Both the position numbers and the translations under genes were made by a program. 64,000 nucleotides of DNA from Gnetum montanum (taxonomy: Eukaryota > Streptophyta > Gnetopsida > Gnetales > Gnetaceae): positions 387,625 to 451,624 of the forward strand of contig MNCI01020717.1 of the NCBI GenBank assembly GCA_015680685.1. The letters run 5' to 3'. The notes under the pieces are model-generated. The model was given only the letters and a program-made list of their open reading frames with translations. It did no database searches and had not been told where the DNA came from. Shown piece after piece: positions 46,011-57,589 of the stretch (position 1 is its first letter; the number at the start of each line of letters is the position of its first letter).

Positions 46011-46084
46011 ACATCCTCTAAGAAAATTTTCCTCTCTTCTTAACTCCAATGGGTTGGGATTTTTATGGTGGCTAGATAGTTGGC

Positions 46085-46430
46085 TATGTTTGCAAACCAT
46101 GGATCCTTCTTAGCTAAGAAAAGTTTTTGATTAGGTAACTTGTCATTAAATTACCCTTTAGTTATATTTTCTTCTAAGGTTTATAGACTAGAAAGGTTAT
46201 AAGCCACAACATTGTCCCTACCTCTTTTATCAAGGATACAAAGATTAAATTCTTGAAGTATTAGATATCATCTCATGATGCTTGCATTTTCTATCTATTT
46301 ATTGGTTAATAAATTAATAGATAAATCATCTATATATACCCTAATTGTGTACTCAATTACATAGTATTTAAAGTTTTTTAAGGCGTACATGATCACTATG
46401 ATTTTTTTTGTTCTTTTGTAATTTACTAAG
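46085..46430 (-). pseudogene. Athila-type RNase H remnant
   Basis: Minus-strand reading gives IVIMYALKNFKYYVIEYTIR and VYIDDLSINLLTNK. These match the KELLAVVFALEKFRSYL and VFTDHAALKYLL blocks of plant gypsy RNase H. ILQEFNLCILDKRGRDNVVA and PNQKLFLAKKDPWFANIANY follow. Stops are frequent. It is contiguous in order with RT (upstream) and integrase (downstream). Confidence 0.85.
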
Positions 46431-46559
46431 ACTTAATCTAAGATTTTAGTCACATAATAAATTTCTCTTAGCTTAATTTCTATATATCATTTAAGGATAG
46501 CTCCTACGGTTGTATTACCTACATCATACATTAAATTAAAAGGAAAATCCCAATTGCAT

Positions 46560-47420
46560 GAATTAAGTACTAGTGTAAATGTTAGATTTTCCTTAATTTC
46601 ATTAAAAATTTGTTGGCACTAATCAATCAATGCAAAAGATACATCTTTTTCTAAGAGTTTATAAGGGAGTTTTGCTTTGCTAGAGAAGTTCTTAATAAAT
46701 CTCCTATAATCTCTAGCATGTTTCAAAAAAGATCTTAATGTTCTTAAGTTGGTTAGAGATGGGAGTGTTAAAATAACCTAAACTTACTCTTCATTCTTCT
46801 TAATCCCTTCTTTTAAAATCATGTCCTAAAACTACATCACTAGTTACCATTAGATGGTTTTTTTCCATTTGATTTTTGGGTTCTTTTCAATACAACTATT
46901 TAAGCCATATTCTAATCTTTCTAATATTTGTTCATACATATTCCTAGATAATGAAAAATCATCCATAAATACCTCTACATTTTTCTCAAACATATCAGAA
47001 AAAATGAATATCATGACCCATTGAATAGTGGTTGGTATGTTGTAAAGATAAAAAGGCATATGTCGATATGAAATATTTAGTAAAGATAAGTAAATGTTAT
47101 CTTTTTCTTGATCTTCTAGGGCTATGGATACTTGGTTATAACCATCAAATCCATCAAAAAATTAATAATATCTATGTCCTTCTAGACACTATAATTTGGC
47201 ATATATATGATAGAGGGAAATGATCCTTTTTGTACTTTGATTAAGTTTTCTATAATCTAGACACACATCATTTACTCCCATTTTTAGGTACAATAGTACT
47301 GAGACTTAATCATTCACTGTTGGCTATAGGATAAATTATGCCTTCCTTCAATATTTTAGTTATTTAATGTTTTACAACTTGATTAAGGATTTGGTTTATT
47401 CTTCTTAAAGGGATTCTAAG
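46560..47420 (-). pseudogene. Athila-type reverse transcriptase remnant
   Basis: The minus strand reads ILKEGIIYPIANSE, KDHFPLYHIY, GFDGYNQVSIALEDQEKDN, then RHMPFYLYNIPTTIQWVM and FSDMFEKNVEVFMDDFSLSR. The catalytic FMDD box is still present. The similarity to Athila RT (MPFGLCNAPATFQRCM...IFSDMVEKTIEVFMDDFSV) is strong. A clean open segment covers 47059-46850. Flanking parts contain stops and frameshifts. Confidence 0.92.
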
Positions 47421-47869
47421 TAGTTTAATTTTATTTTCAAGGTAAATATGATCTTGGTAGATGTTGGAGTAAATTCCATAATGTAAAATCTTCATAACTT
47501 CATGTGAATGGCTTGGATATCTATTTTAAAATTTCAAGTAAATTTTTATTATTAATGGTTTATATTATTCAAAAAATATGTGCTTTAATGTAATTGTCTA
47601 TTCCTTGAGTTGGAAAGAGTTATTGTTTGATTGATCTATATTTTTTCCTATGATTTCCAATCAAAGGTTTAGGATTTGATCTAGTAGATTGTTTTGTTCT
47701 ATGATGGGAGAATCTAATAGTTCTTCTTCAAAATTATTTAATGATAACACTTTTCTATCCTTTATGATGGCTGGAGTAAGAATTGAATAAAGTATTTTTT
47801 CTTTCTTAATATCTTGGTTTATTCTATTATCTTTTGCTTTGTGAAATATATTGAGATTAAATGTAAGAA

Positions 47870-48257
47870 AAGAAAAAGTAAATTGAAGTTGTTCTAACTT
47901 GCAATAAATAATTGCATCTACTATAGCAAGTCAGGATCTTCATAAAATAAAAGGGAGACATTTGAGAGCCTTAACTTCTAAAATAATAAAATATACAGGA
48001 TACCTTATTCTACTTGCACTATTAGATCCTGAAATATTCCTAATGGTTTGATCATTGAATTATTAACTATTAATATAAACATATTGACTTTTCTTATATT
48101 ATCTAGGTTAAAGGTCTTTGCCATTTTACATGGTATAATGCTAATGCTTATCCCTTAGTCTAATAGCATTCCTAATCTTCTTACCATTAATTTTATGGGA
48201 ATATTTGGTATCCTTTGATTGTAAAACTTTGGAATCTCATAGATTTTAATAAGTTGT
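47870..48257 (-). pseudogene. Athila-type protease remnant, cut by composite element 3
   Basis: Minus-strand reading gives IPKFYNQRIPNIPIK, then D-stop-GISISIIPCKMAKTF (canonically DLGASINLMP...). FILIVNNSMIKPLGIF and QDLIVQV follow, corresponding to the LADRS-x-x-P-x-G-x-x-x-DVLVKV block. The reading stops at 48257, where the 3' LTR of composite element 3 begins, so the upstream gag lies, if anywhere, beyond 56306. Confidence 0.75.
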
Positions 48258-49066
48258 TGATGAGTGGTGAGGTACCCCTACACTCAACCATACGAATATG
48301 AGTGTTTCACGCACAATCCAGTTGAACTCCGCAGATGGATTAGTTGTGGTATCTAGATGGTTATTCTTAGGTCATAGTTTGCTGTCTTCCCATCTGGACT
48401 AGTGTTAACTTTGTCACATATGGTTTAGTCCACATTGAGGTGTATGATGTGTTCCTATACTACTGCTACTCCTGCATAGAATGGAAAATGATATTAACTA
48501 AGCTAAGAGAGAGAGAGGGTGAGAGAGAATCTAAGCTAGCCTAAGTGCGATGAGCATCCATTCCTCAATCATCTGTACACATCTTGGACTTCATGCACGA
48601 CTATCACTGGGATTACCAAGAGCAGATCCTAGGTATGCTACTAGGTTACCAAGTAGTCACACTTAAATGCTCGTAATCAAGTCATACTCATTTCGCATTT
48701 AACAGGAGTTTAGGGTGAAGAGATATTAACTAAGAAAGAAGTATATACAAATTAAATAAATAATTAAGCTAAGTGAATGTTGCAATGATGAAGTAATCTA
48801 GATCTTTATTTTTGGTCATGTGTGTGTCCAAGTACGTCACACTCAAATAAGGATGCTGTACAATTACAATCACCATACTACAGGCATGCACTAGGAGAGA
48901 AGGGTTAAGAGAAGAACTACATAAAACTTAACACTTAAACTAATAACTAAAAAACTGCCCATCGAAACTGTCTATCTCTTATTTATAGATGAGGAGATAG
49001 GTTACGATATAGCGTATGCGATATCACATACGTGATATTGTGGTTAACTAAAATGGCAACTCATCA
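48258..49066 (-). repeat. 3' LTR of the element-2-like half of composite element 3
   Basis: This is an 809-bp LTR, tgatgagtgg to ggcaactcatca in plus orientation. It is most similar to the LTRs of element 2 (tatctagatggttattcttaggtc and catgtgtgtccaagtacgtc blocks). It has the tatttata (TATA in sense) near 48980 and GATATC-type sites near 48997-49040, partly decayed. Confidence 0.9.
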
Positions 49067-49079
49067 TACCCCCATGACT
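49067..49079 (-). promoter_or_regulatory. Polypurine tract of the element-2-like half
   Basis: In sense agtcatgggggta adjoins the 3' LTR, the same as in elements 1 and 2. Confidence 0.8.
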
Positions 49080-49247
49080 GAATGAAAACTCATCCTTGAG
49101 TTATAGTGAGAACAAGATCTATTGATTACACAGTGGATAGGTACGGGATTATTCAATGGTGAAAATGGGTTTATGCTGCAGTGTGGAATCAGAACAAAAT
49201 TGAGACACAACATAAAGAATGTGCTACAATTACAAAATTGGTGGAAC

Positions 49248-50819
49248 TCATGTAGTTTCTGGTGGTGGTAGATCCCCCATAGGTGCTTTCCCCTTGTCTT
49301 GTGCTCTAGGTCTTGGGACTTGATGGCGTTGAAGTATGGCATGATGTTTCTCCTCTTCGGTCTAGGGGTCTTGCACCATCCATGCTAATGTTCTAATTTT
49401 TGATGGAGTTTGCAATTCCCATGGGTAGGGTAGTTGCGGAAAAATTTGATTTTCCTTGACATACTAAGCTGCAAACACCCATCGTTCCTTCTCGTAGGCT
49501 TTAGCTTTGTCTTTATATTCTTGAAAATTGGCAAGTTGTCGAGCCAAATCTATTGCGACACCTTTTTGTCCATGGTAGCTTGCTTTCACCACCTCGAGTT
49601 CAGAATTTGCAATCTCCAATTTTTGTAATATCTTCTTGTATTCTACAAATTCTATTTCATATTTTCTATAGGTGGTAGCTACCTATTGATCAAGCTCTGT
49701 TCTTGGGTGCCTTGCTGTTAACATGGCAAGGTTAGCATACCATAGGTTTGCCAACTCCATGTATTCTGTAAGATCTTGGATCTGTAGGTCTTGGTTCTTA
49801 ACTTCCACCTAGTGGAAAAATGCATATGTGTCCAATATGGCCCACCAATCAGTGTGTTGAGCACTGATAGCATTGATGTGGGCCTTGGCCATATGGATCC
49901 CCTTCTCAAGGATCTGTTTGTACATCCCCACCTGGTCTTGGAAGTGCTCCTTTAGCTTTTCATGCTGTTTAGCCTCATTTTTACACATGCTTATTTTGAT
50001 AGCTATCTTTTGATGGATGGTGCGTACCTTCTTCATTGAGAGGGTTTAATTCTCCTTGGCTAAACAACTCATGTCTTGGTTGACCTAGATGAATTGTTCT
50101 TGCAACTAATGAAAGTGTTCTTCAAGAACATTCTTTTGCTTCTCCATGGAGGTCAACCGAACGTTGTCAGCAACAAGCTACTTGTTTTCCTCTTGTAAGG
50201 CCTTGAGTGCCTTGTTATGTGAATGAGTTTGCACCTGTGTTGCAGAGGCATCCCAAACAGCCTTCTCTTTTTCTTCTGCCATCCTTTTATTCTTTGTCAA
50301 TAGTTTATTAAGTTGCTTAGTTTTGAAAGTGTCCAGCTAGTTCTGAGAAACCGTTGGCCCTGTATTTGGAAGGTTTAATACTTCCAAAATGGCTTGAATA
50401 GAGAAATCAACAGTCACACCAAAAATCTTAATCATGGTGCCTTCTTCTTTGTTGTGACAAAATTGGTATGTTTTCCCTAAGTACTAGGCACCACTTTCAG
50501 AGAGGGTAGGCCATAACGGGAACCCTGTGAGGTGATCCCTAACGGCCTCCAGAGAAAACTCTACAAACAATCGAAATTTTAACTCCACAATCACTGTAGT
50601 GAATGTGGACTTCTTGTGAATGGCCTGAACACAATCCTAGGGCAACATGAGATGTTGTCCCTGTTCAACCGCTACAGTAGCAGGGTCCTCTTGGTGGATG
50701 CTAAATGATTGTTCCTCCTACTTTGCATGTTGTCTGGCAGGATCTTGTCTTCCTTTTCTCCTAGGTTGTTTTCTCCCACCTTGAGTAGGACCTTCCTGTT
50801 GTCCTCGTTTCGGGGCCAT
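49248..50819 (-). pseudogene. Accessory ORF of composite element 3 (internally deleted)
   Basis: It starts MAPKRGQQEGPTQGGRKQPR at the ATG at 50819, directly after an acceptor-like ttgtag. The N-terminal domain (TVIVELKFRLFVEFSLEAVR, IKIFGVTVDFSIQAILEVL) matches element 2. It then jumps near 50340 into the coiled-coil part, so about 1.1 kb present in element 2 (the second half of the domain and the linker) is missing. The coiled coil includes HEKLKEHFQDQVGMYKQIL and IHMAKAHINAISAQHTDWW. It ends DLPPPETT at the TGA at 49248-49250. Here several codons keep CAG where element 2 has TAG, which shows the original reading. It is still interrupted by stops of its own. Confidence 0.75.
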
Positions 50820-52690
50820 CTACAATCACATGGGGCCAATCGTTAGTAAGGTTGTTACCAAAGTTAGGTTATACCTTACTGCTTTCCTTAATAGATTTAC
50901 TTTATTTTCATGTGATGTTAATTATTGGAAGAACATGTCCCTGAAAGATTATGATGTTGAGTCCTCTTTGCTTAGGTGGTTTTCAAATTTAATTTTTTGG
51001 TATAGCTAAGGGGATGAAATTTTTTTTGACACATTTTATTCCTAATTTTACAACTAATTACCCTTAAATATTCCCTTTGGATGATGATGAATTTCAAAAC
51101 ATTTGTGCACTATTCAGCATGTGCCCCTCCCCCATGACTAAGTTGAACACTCTGGGTTCAAGTAGGTTCAAATGGAATGAAAATTGGAGTACCAGCGAGC
51201 GAGTTATGGATATGAAAGATAGGGATGCACAATCGTGAGTCATAGAGAGGAATTTGAAAAACTTCCCCTACATGAACAGTTGCAAATGATGTTGATTAGC
51301 ACAGAGGGGTCACATATATATATTTTCATCAAAGTTAGAGAATGTACCGAATTTTTAATAATTTTTTGAAATTAAACGATGGAAACTAAGGACATCTGGA
51401 TGATTGTTAAAGGGTTCTAGGGTAATTCAACTAGTTTTGAAGGCATGAGAATTATGATGGTGTGGAATTTATCAATAAGGATCTCGGATGGTAGAGAAAA
51501 AGGCTATGTGATGGTTCATAGGAATGTTGAATTGAAGGGATAGTAATAAGGGAAAGAAAATCATTGGCAATATGCTAAGGATAATAAATGGTATGTGGGA
51601 GATGGGTCATTAGTGAAAATTACAAAAATTACACAAGTGGGTCCTCCCCAAAGCAAGTTCCAACCTTTAATGCCCTTGCGTAACCACACTTAAAAGTGTC
51701 CATGGGCACTTGAAGGGTTAAATGTAATCCACACTAATTCCACAAAACACACACATGTAAATATCATTGGAATGAGGTAAGAATTCTATGCTATATGAGA
51801 CATGAGCTACAATTACATGAACAACGAGGTGAGATGCACTACAGAAGGGATTGTAGAGATTGGGACATGAGGCAATTGACCTAGGGCACAATGAGTCCTA
51901 CATGTAAAGCATGATTAAGGTGTCATTAACCCATTGTTCCAAGATCAAGACCAAGTCCATTCCTCTAATCAGTGACACTGCATTGGTTCATCCCATGATG
52001 AGCAACTATGAGAGTACCATATAAATAAGGCATATGATCACTTGGCATTTTATTCAAGGGAGGAGTGATTTTTGCTTTGTGGCACTTTTCTTTTCATTTT
52101 TTCTCTCTCTTTTTTTTTCGATTGCTAAATCCAAATAAGTTGTCAACCTTCAGGCATGGGTGCATGTCTTTCCAGTGGGTCCCCCTTAGAGCAACATTTG
52201 ATTTTTGAGTGCCCTTTTGATTACTCTTACTTCCATTTTTTGTTAGATCTACAAGGATCTTAGTACAACTACGTTGCATGATAACTCTCATAGACGTCAC
52301 CAAAGAGAATCCCCAGGTCCCCTTGATGTCACACCCTAATCATTCCCCATTGGTCCATCCTCCTTCATTCTAGGTATAATGAACACAAAATTAATTTTAA
52401 GTTTAAATAAATGTCAAGACTGTCACTGTACCCTCGAACAAAATCTCTTATTTGTAGGATGGATGAGTGGGTGTAGTGGGCTCACTGTCCAAATAATTGA
52501 TCACTCGAGACTCGATAACATAGAACACACCTCAACCAATGAGCCACATGAGTATTTTATTCATAGATGAGATTACTTGTAAAAATGTAAAAAGAAAAAA
52601 AGGAAAAAAGATAAAACAAAAAATTGAAAAATGGAAAACTAGAAAACAAAAAGTTGTAAAATTGAAGAAAATAAAAAATAGTTATTAATC
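50820..52690 (-). other. Leader and spacer between gag and accessory ORF, composite element 3
   Basis: This is homologous to 31152-33196 of element 2 and includes the acceptor/branch words and the A/T-rich tracts. The duplicated GATATC/TATA module of element 2 is not recognisable at the matching place (about 51290-51420), so that module is lost here or was gained in element 2. Confidence 0.6.
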
Positions 52691-54062
52691 CTACTTGTTA
52701 TTAGAATGGGGGATATCCCCATAACTAAACATTTGAGCATGGTGAGGATTAATAAATGAAAGATGAGGATCCTTGCATGTTGAAAACATTGAAACCTGGT
52801 CATACCTACCCCATTGGGGTCCACACGCTTGATTATAGTAAACATAGTGGGGCAATATATGAGATGTGGTTCTTGGATAAAGAGTTGACCCACTATGATA
52901 TTTGGGACTATTAGATGGTATGCAAGGATCAGGATGTCACCCTCCATGGCTATATTCATTGGGTCATATGGTTGTTGGAGTGTTGATTGGTGGCCCTGAT
53001 GAAGTAACACAAGGCGTTGGGTTCGAAGAGGAGGATGCACCATAGTGTTGGACTTGTGCTAAGTTGGAGGATGTAGTGGCCTTGGAATTGTGTTGTCCCT
53101 TTCTAGGGTCATTTCTAAAGAAGGGACGCCTTCGATGTTGCTGAGTTCTTTCACTGCTATTGGAAATAGTAACATAAGTAACGTTTGGGGGTTTTTGCTA
53201 TGGTGGAGACACCTTAGGAATAGTTGGTGGTGATGTAGAAGGAGGGAAAGGATGAAAATGTTGAAAGTTAGGAGAAGTGTGAGGTACACAATGCGGTGGT
53301 TGTGTTGAGGTCATGGGCTGATAGTATTGAGGAGAATGGTAATGCGGTGGGTTAGAGTATGTTGACCCAGTTGGGAAAACATGATGATATGAAGGGTGTC
53401 TCCAATTTAGGGGTGGCTTCCCCCACGACTGGGATTGTTGCCACTGTGATCAAACATAGTATCTTTGTACAAACTCTGGGTGTAACGTGCTTCCCCAATG
53501 CTCATATAAATATAACAAGATTGGGCATTGGCCCTTGGGATGATCATACAGGAAAATGTTGCATTCATATGTGTGATTGGCAATTGAGATCTTATTTTTC
53601 TTATCTCTTCTTTTTGATTGTCTAATAATACTTTTTATTGCTTCTCGGGTTGTCAAAACTCTATCTCCAATGATATCGATATATTCTCCATACTTTTTAT
53701 GCGTCCATTCCAACATCTTATTGATCTTTGCCTCGACTTCCTCTGATGATTGTTGTACTGGCAAAGATGGTTCTTTCCCCTTATGGTAGGTTGATTTCTC
53801 CTTTTTGTGATTATGGTCCTTTGTTAAGTTGAGATTTTGGTTCCTTTGATGTTTTTCAACACTCTCCCATCTAGCCATTTCTCCTTCTTCTTTTGCTACC
53901 TACTTAATAAGCTCTTGGAATTGATGGGTTCATAGTTCATATAGTTGACCTTGGGCATACATTCCTAGCGTCTCTCTTGTTTCGTCACGAAGCCCATCAA
54001 TGATATGATACATTATCCTTTCCTTGGAGAACTCATGGCCTAGAAAGTTGTTTAATAGTGCA
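52691..54062 (-). pseudogene. Gag of composite element 3, 5'-truncated
   Basis: The reading begins at the fusion point with ALLNNFLGHEFSKERIMYH and IIDGLRDETRETLGMYAQG. MARWESVEKHQRNQNLNL and a damaged zinc-knuckle-like CNIFLYDHPKGQC (Cys to Phe) follow. A Pro-rich region and a tail (PHYVYYNQACGPQWGRYDQ) ending SYGDIPHSNNK at the TAG at 52691 complete it. The capsid start and core are missing because the fusion cuts there. It closely resembles element 2 gag and shows the uninterrupted tail frame that element 2 has lost. Confidence 0.85.
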
Positions 54063-55508
54063 ACTTCAAGGGGATTTGTTGCATTTGTGTTGGCCATTCT
54101 CTTGGGTGTTTGGATGTTTTCTTCTTGGGTTCTTACCATTCTGACATTGCTCCATTATCGAGAAGCTGAGCTAATAAAAATAATAAGTCTTTGCATGGTG
54201 TTGTTCTCACGAAAAGAAATAGTGAGAATTCAAAGCACATCTCTTAGATAAATTAATCATCTGGGCTACAAGCACTAGTTATGGAACTAAACAAATATGT
54301 TCCCTCTAACTAAGGCCCCCTCTCGCTTCCTACTTTTCCTTTTCTTGTTTCCTTGGAATGGGGTGACTCTTTGGTGAATGAATTCTTGCTACTTCAAGTG
54401 GATGGATTGGCCAAGTGTATTAATGTGAAGTCATTGAATGTGGATTGTTTGAGGCTGGATTTGGAATGAGATCTACTAAGTCACATTAACCATACATACA
54501 CAAGGGGTTGTACACCACCTTGTTCTTGGGACTCCATTCCATTATCTTCTCCTCATCATTCTTTCTCCATTTTCCCACCTCATTGCTGGCTGTATCAATA
54601 GTCTATATTTTGGTTGATGCATTATTTTCTTTTTGGTAAACTCTTAGGGTTAAGACTTTAACTATTGCTTCCAAATGACATTTCTAGAGCCTATGGACTC
54701 TTTGAATGTGGGATTGCTAGGGCATTAAGGGTATGAGCCTACTTTGGGGAGGACCCATTGGCATTCCTATTTGGTGCATCAGTTAACTTCTTTCCCTTAA
54801 ACATTTCCGCAATCAACATTTATTTTGTTCATTTTCACCTTTGACATCCATTTTATCAGCGTTGCCATTGTTTCTTTTTCTTCATCTTTCTTATTCCTTA
54901 TATTTTTCCATTCTATCGCTACTAGAGGATCACTCTTAGTCATGGGGGTCCTGGTCCAATTTTTTCAATTTTCTCCTAACCTCTACACCTTACACCTTCG
55001 GTAGTCACCAGTGTTATATCTCTAGAATCTGTATTAGCCATATCACATAGCTAATAAACCGTACATCGAGGTAAGGTATCAATTACATTGTGATTTATTT
55101 ATCCTTGCTAATATGAGACTGTCTTATATGTGCAGTTGGAAATCATACAACAATAGACTGGTGTTGGAGGAAACACTTAGGATGGACTGGTGCTGGAACT
55201 ATATGCAAGGAACAAGATTGATGGCGTGGTTATGGATGGACAACGGAAGGCGCAATTTTGGCATCAGCAACAACCCATCTTTTTCTTTTCTCTCTCTCTT
55301 CTCTCTCAGTTGCTAAACAAGGCTAGATGTGAAATGTGTATAGTGTTCACTCTTGAGGTCATGAATAATAATTTTTCCATGTATTGTAATGATGATCCAT
55401 TCACGTGTCACCCCATTCACCATTAGTGTCATTCAAGTCAATAATTCCATACATTCCCAATATTTTGTAAGGAATTCGAGGACGAGTTTTCATTTAGTCA
55501 TGAGGATA
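54063..55508 (+). other. Element-1-like 3' interior in composite element 3
   Basis: This plus-strand stretch is the counterpart of roughly 3537-5000 of element 1 (minus). Shared blocks include gttggccattctcttggg, the ttgtagcccaaat/atctgggctacaa block and cgaggacgag near the polypurine tract. The tract itself is decayed (agtcatgaggata at 55496-55508). It is non-coding; the frames at 55113-55426 are not conserved. Confidence 0.75.
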
Positions 55509-56306
55509 TGATGAGCCACGATATTTCATCTGCCTCTCGATATCACATACACGATATCGTGTCCCATATTATTATCTATAAATAAGAGGTGGCTTCCCTT
55601 GTTTTAGGCAGTTAGACTTAGAACCTTAGCTAAACTCTTGCAGTTTTACTATTCTAGAGTTAGAATAATTTCCATGTACCCACACTAGAAGTCTTAAAGT
55701 GAATGGATCTTTATTCGAGAAAATTGTACTTGAGCACACATTTGTGTATGATAATAAAGATGACCTTTATGATAAACCTTGTAGCATATGGACTAAGCTA
55801 AATAGTAATTAATTATTGTTGAATGTTTAAATGCTTTCTTAGTTAATTAATCTCTCTTAACCCTTGACTCTCCTAATTAAGTACACTCAATATGACCGCT
55901 TCGAGCATGTGTGTAATGCTTGGTAACCCAATAACGATTAGCGTTCAGTAACCCTAGTAGCGTTGCACTAGTTCAGGATGTGTGTGGCAACTGGGAATGG
56001 ATACTGGTGTTAGGAACAATTAGAACTTAGTTAGTGAATAGTTAATGAAATTTAGTCCCTTAATTCTCTTCACCTTACCTTATTAGCATAAGACATTAAA
56101 AAGATAAAAGATATAAAAATCATATACCTCAAGCTTACTTAATGATACAACCATGACAATACAAGTAATTTTGGGAAGACAACAATTGATTAACCTTAAG
56201 TGTTTCATTAAGGTGCGTAAGCACTTAGTCCTTGGAATTCAACTGGATTACGTGTGAAATGCTTGTATTCGTATGGTTGAGTGTAGGGGTACCTCTCCAC
56301 TTATCA
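55509..56306 (+). repeat. 3' LTR of the element-1-like half of composite element 3
   Basis: This is a 798-bp LTR, tgatgagcca to ccacttatca. U3 has cgatatcacatacacgatatc and the TATA box tctataaataag near 55577. The body matches element 1 LTRs (aatggatctttattcgag, gtaaccctagtagcg and acaacaattgattaacc blocks). Confidence 0.9.
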
Positions 56307-57589
56307 ATGGGTAAACGCTTTAGAAAATAAAGGTGTTTAAACTAATTAAAAATACCAAAAATTGCTAATTCTTGGCTTAAAAAAGCAATTAAAAAATTCC
56401 AAGAAATAAGCTACAAGACACACTATAATCTTGAGTACTAGCTAAGAAACTATGATAAAGTAGGAAAATAAAAATAGCTCATTGAATAGAGGTAAATGAG
56501 TTGAATAAAGTTTGAGCTTGAAATGTCATTGTATAAAAATCTTCCTCTAATATCCAACAGTTAGTTCCTCCTAGCTCCCTTCCTGGAACAAATTTTCTTT
56601 GGGCTTTAAATAGAAACCTCTAGCAGTTACAAGCATTATCAAAGTTAAGGCCTCAACTACTTCATGTTCTTCTTGTATAACTATAAACTGTTGTATAATT
56701 GTTTGATTTCTTAATAGATTTTCCTATTCATTGGATCTATATACCCTCAACTGATAATTGCTAAGATAATATCCTATGATTTAAGAGAGCCTTAAGAGCT
56801 TGATTCATTGTATTTGGTTTAGTGTCATTAAGGTTCTTTAATACGTCTTTAGTGCTTTTTTCTCTGAAACCTTTTTTTTTTATCAAATTTGTTATTTCTA
56901 TTAAAGTAGCTCTTGTGTTGGCACAAACATGTTCCAATTCCAATTTCTTCTTGGTAGTTTCATTTATAATTGCAATAACTACCATAATCACCTTATCCAA
57001 ATAGTCCTATTTGTATTGAGGTACTAGTTCTGTTTTAGCTCTACCTAGATTAAAAAAATTTTGTGCTTTTTTGTCCATCTACATAAATATGGCTTGTTTT
57101 TCTTATGAATTTTATGAGAACTCTAGAGATAACTTTTTGTGCTTCAATGATAGCTCTATGCTACTCTTAGCTCTATTTTAGTTCTTGGCTTTGTTTGTTA
57201 ATGGCTATATGACTCAAAATCTATCCTTTGTTCTTTAGCTTACCTTTTAGATAGGCTTTTTAACTCAGTTCTTGCAACATGTTGTGAGCTTTGATTTGTT
57301 TAAGCTATTTCATTAAAAGCTTAAGAGGTTAGGATTAGCATCTTAACCTATTCCTATTGATGTAGCTTCTACTTTCATATAGCTTTCTTGATATCAACTT
57401 GTAGAACCATTTTGGAACTTGCTTGCAAATCCAATTTTTTTTTTTTACAAAAGAGCTAATGCAAAAACGTGGTTCTTGAGCTTCCTCATAGGACTAGATT
57501 TTAATTCTATATTTAGCAATTTAGTCATAATATATTGATTTGGATTAAGAAATTAATGTGCATAAATTAAAATTGTATTATTTTGTGGG
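56307..57589. other. Unassigned DNA right of composite element 3
   Basis: If composite element 3 split an Athila-type element, the upstream (gag) part should lie here on the minus strand. The open frame 56761-57000 minus (TRATLIEITNLIKKKGF) is charged and helical-looking but not recognisable as Gag. Confidence 0.4.

Larger units (their letters stand above)
48258..56306. mobile_element. Composite element 3: head-to-head fusion of two 5'-truncated LTR elements
   Basis: The left part (48258-54062) is a minus-strand relative of element 2: 3' LTR, polypurine tract, accessory ORF and gag, ending inside gag. The right part (54063-56306) is a plus-strand relative of element 1: 3' interior plus 3' LTR. 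Both lack their 5' LTR, PBS and gag start. The outer LTRs are thus in inverted orientation, and the flanks gttgt (48253-48257) and atggg (56307-56311) show no target duplication. The structure fits recombination or non-homologous joining between two inverted neighbours. It interrupts an Athila-type protease. Confidence 0.85.

Noticed and set aside
48253-56311. Composite element 3 as one normal insertion with a target duplication
   Set aside because: The flanking pentamers gttgt and atggg differ and the outer LTRs are inverted, so it is not a simple insertion.
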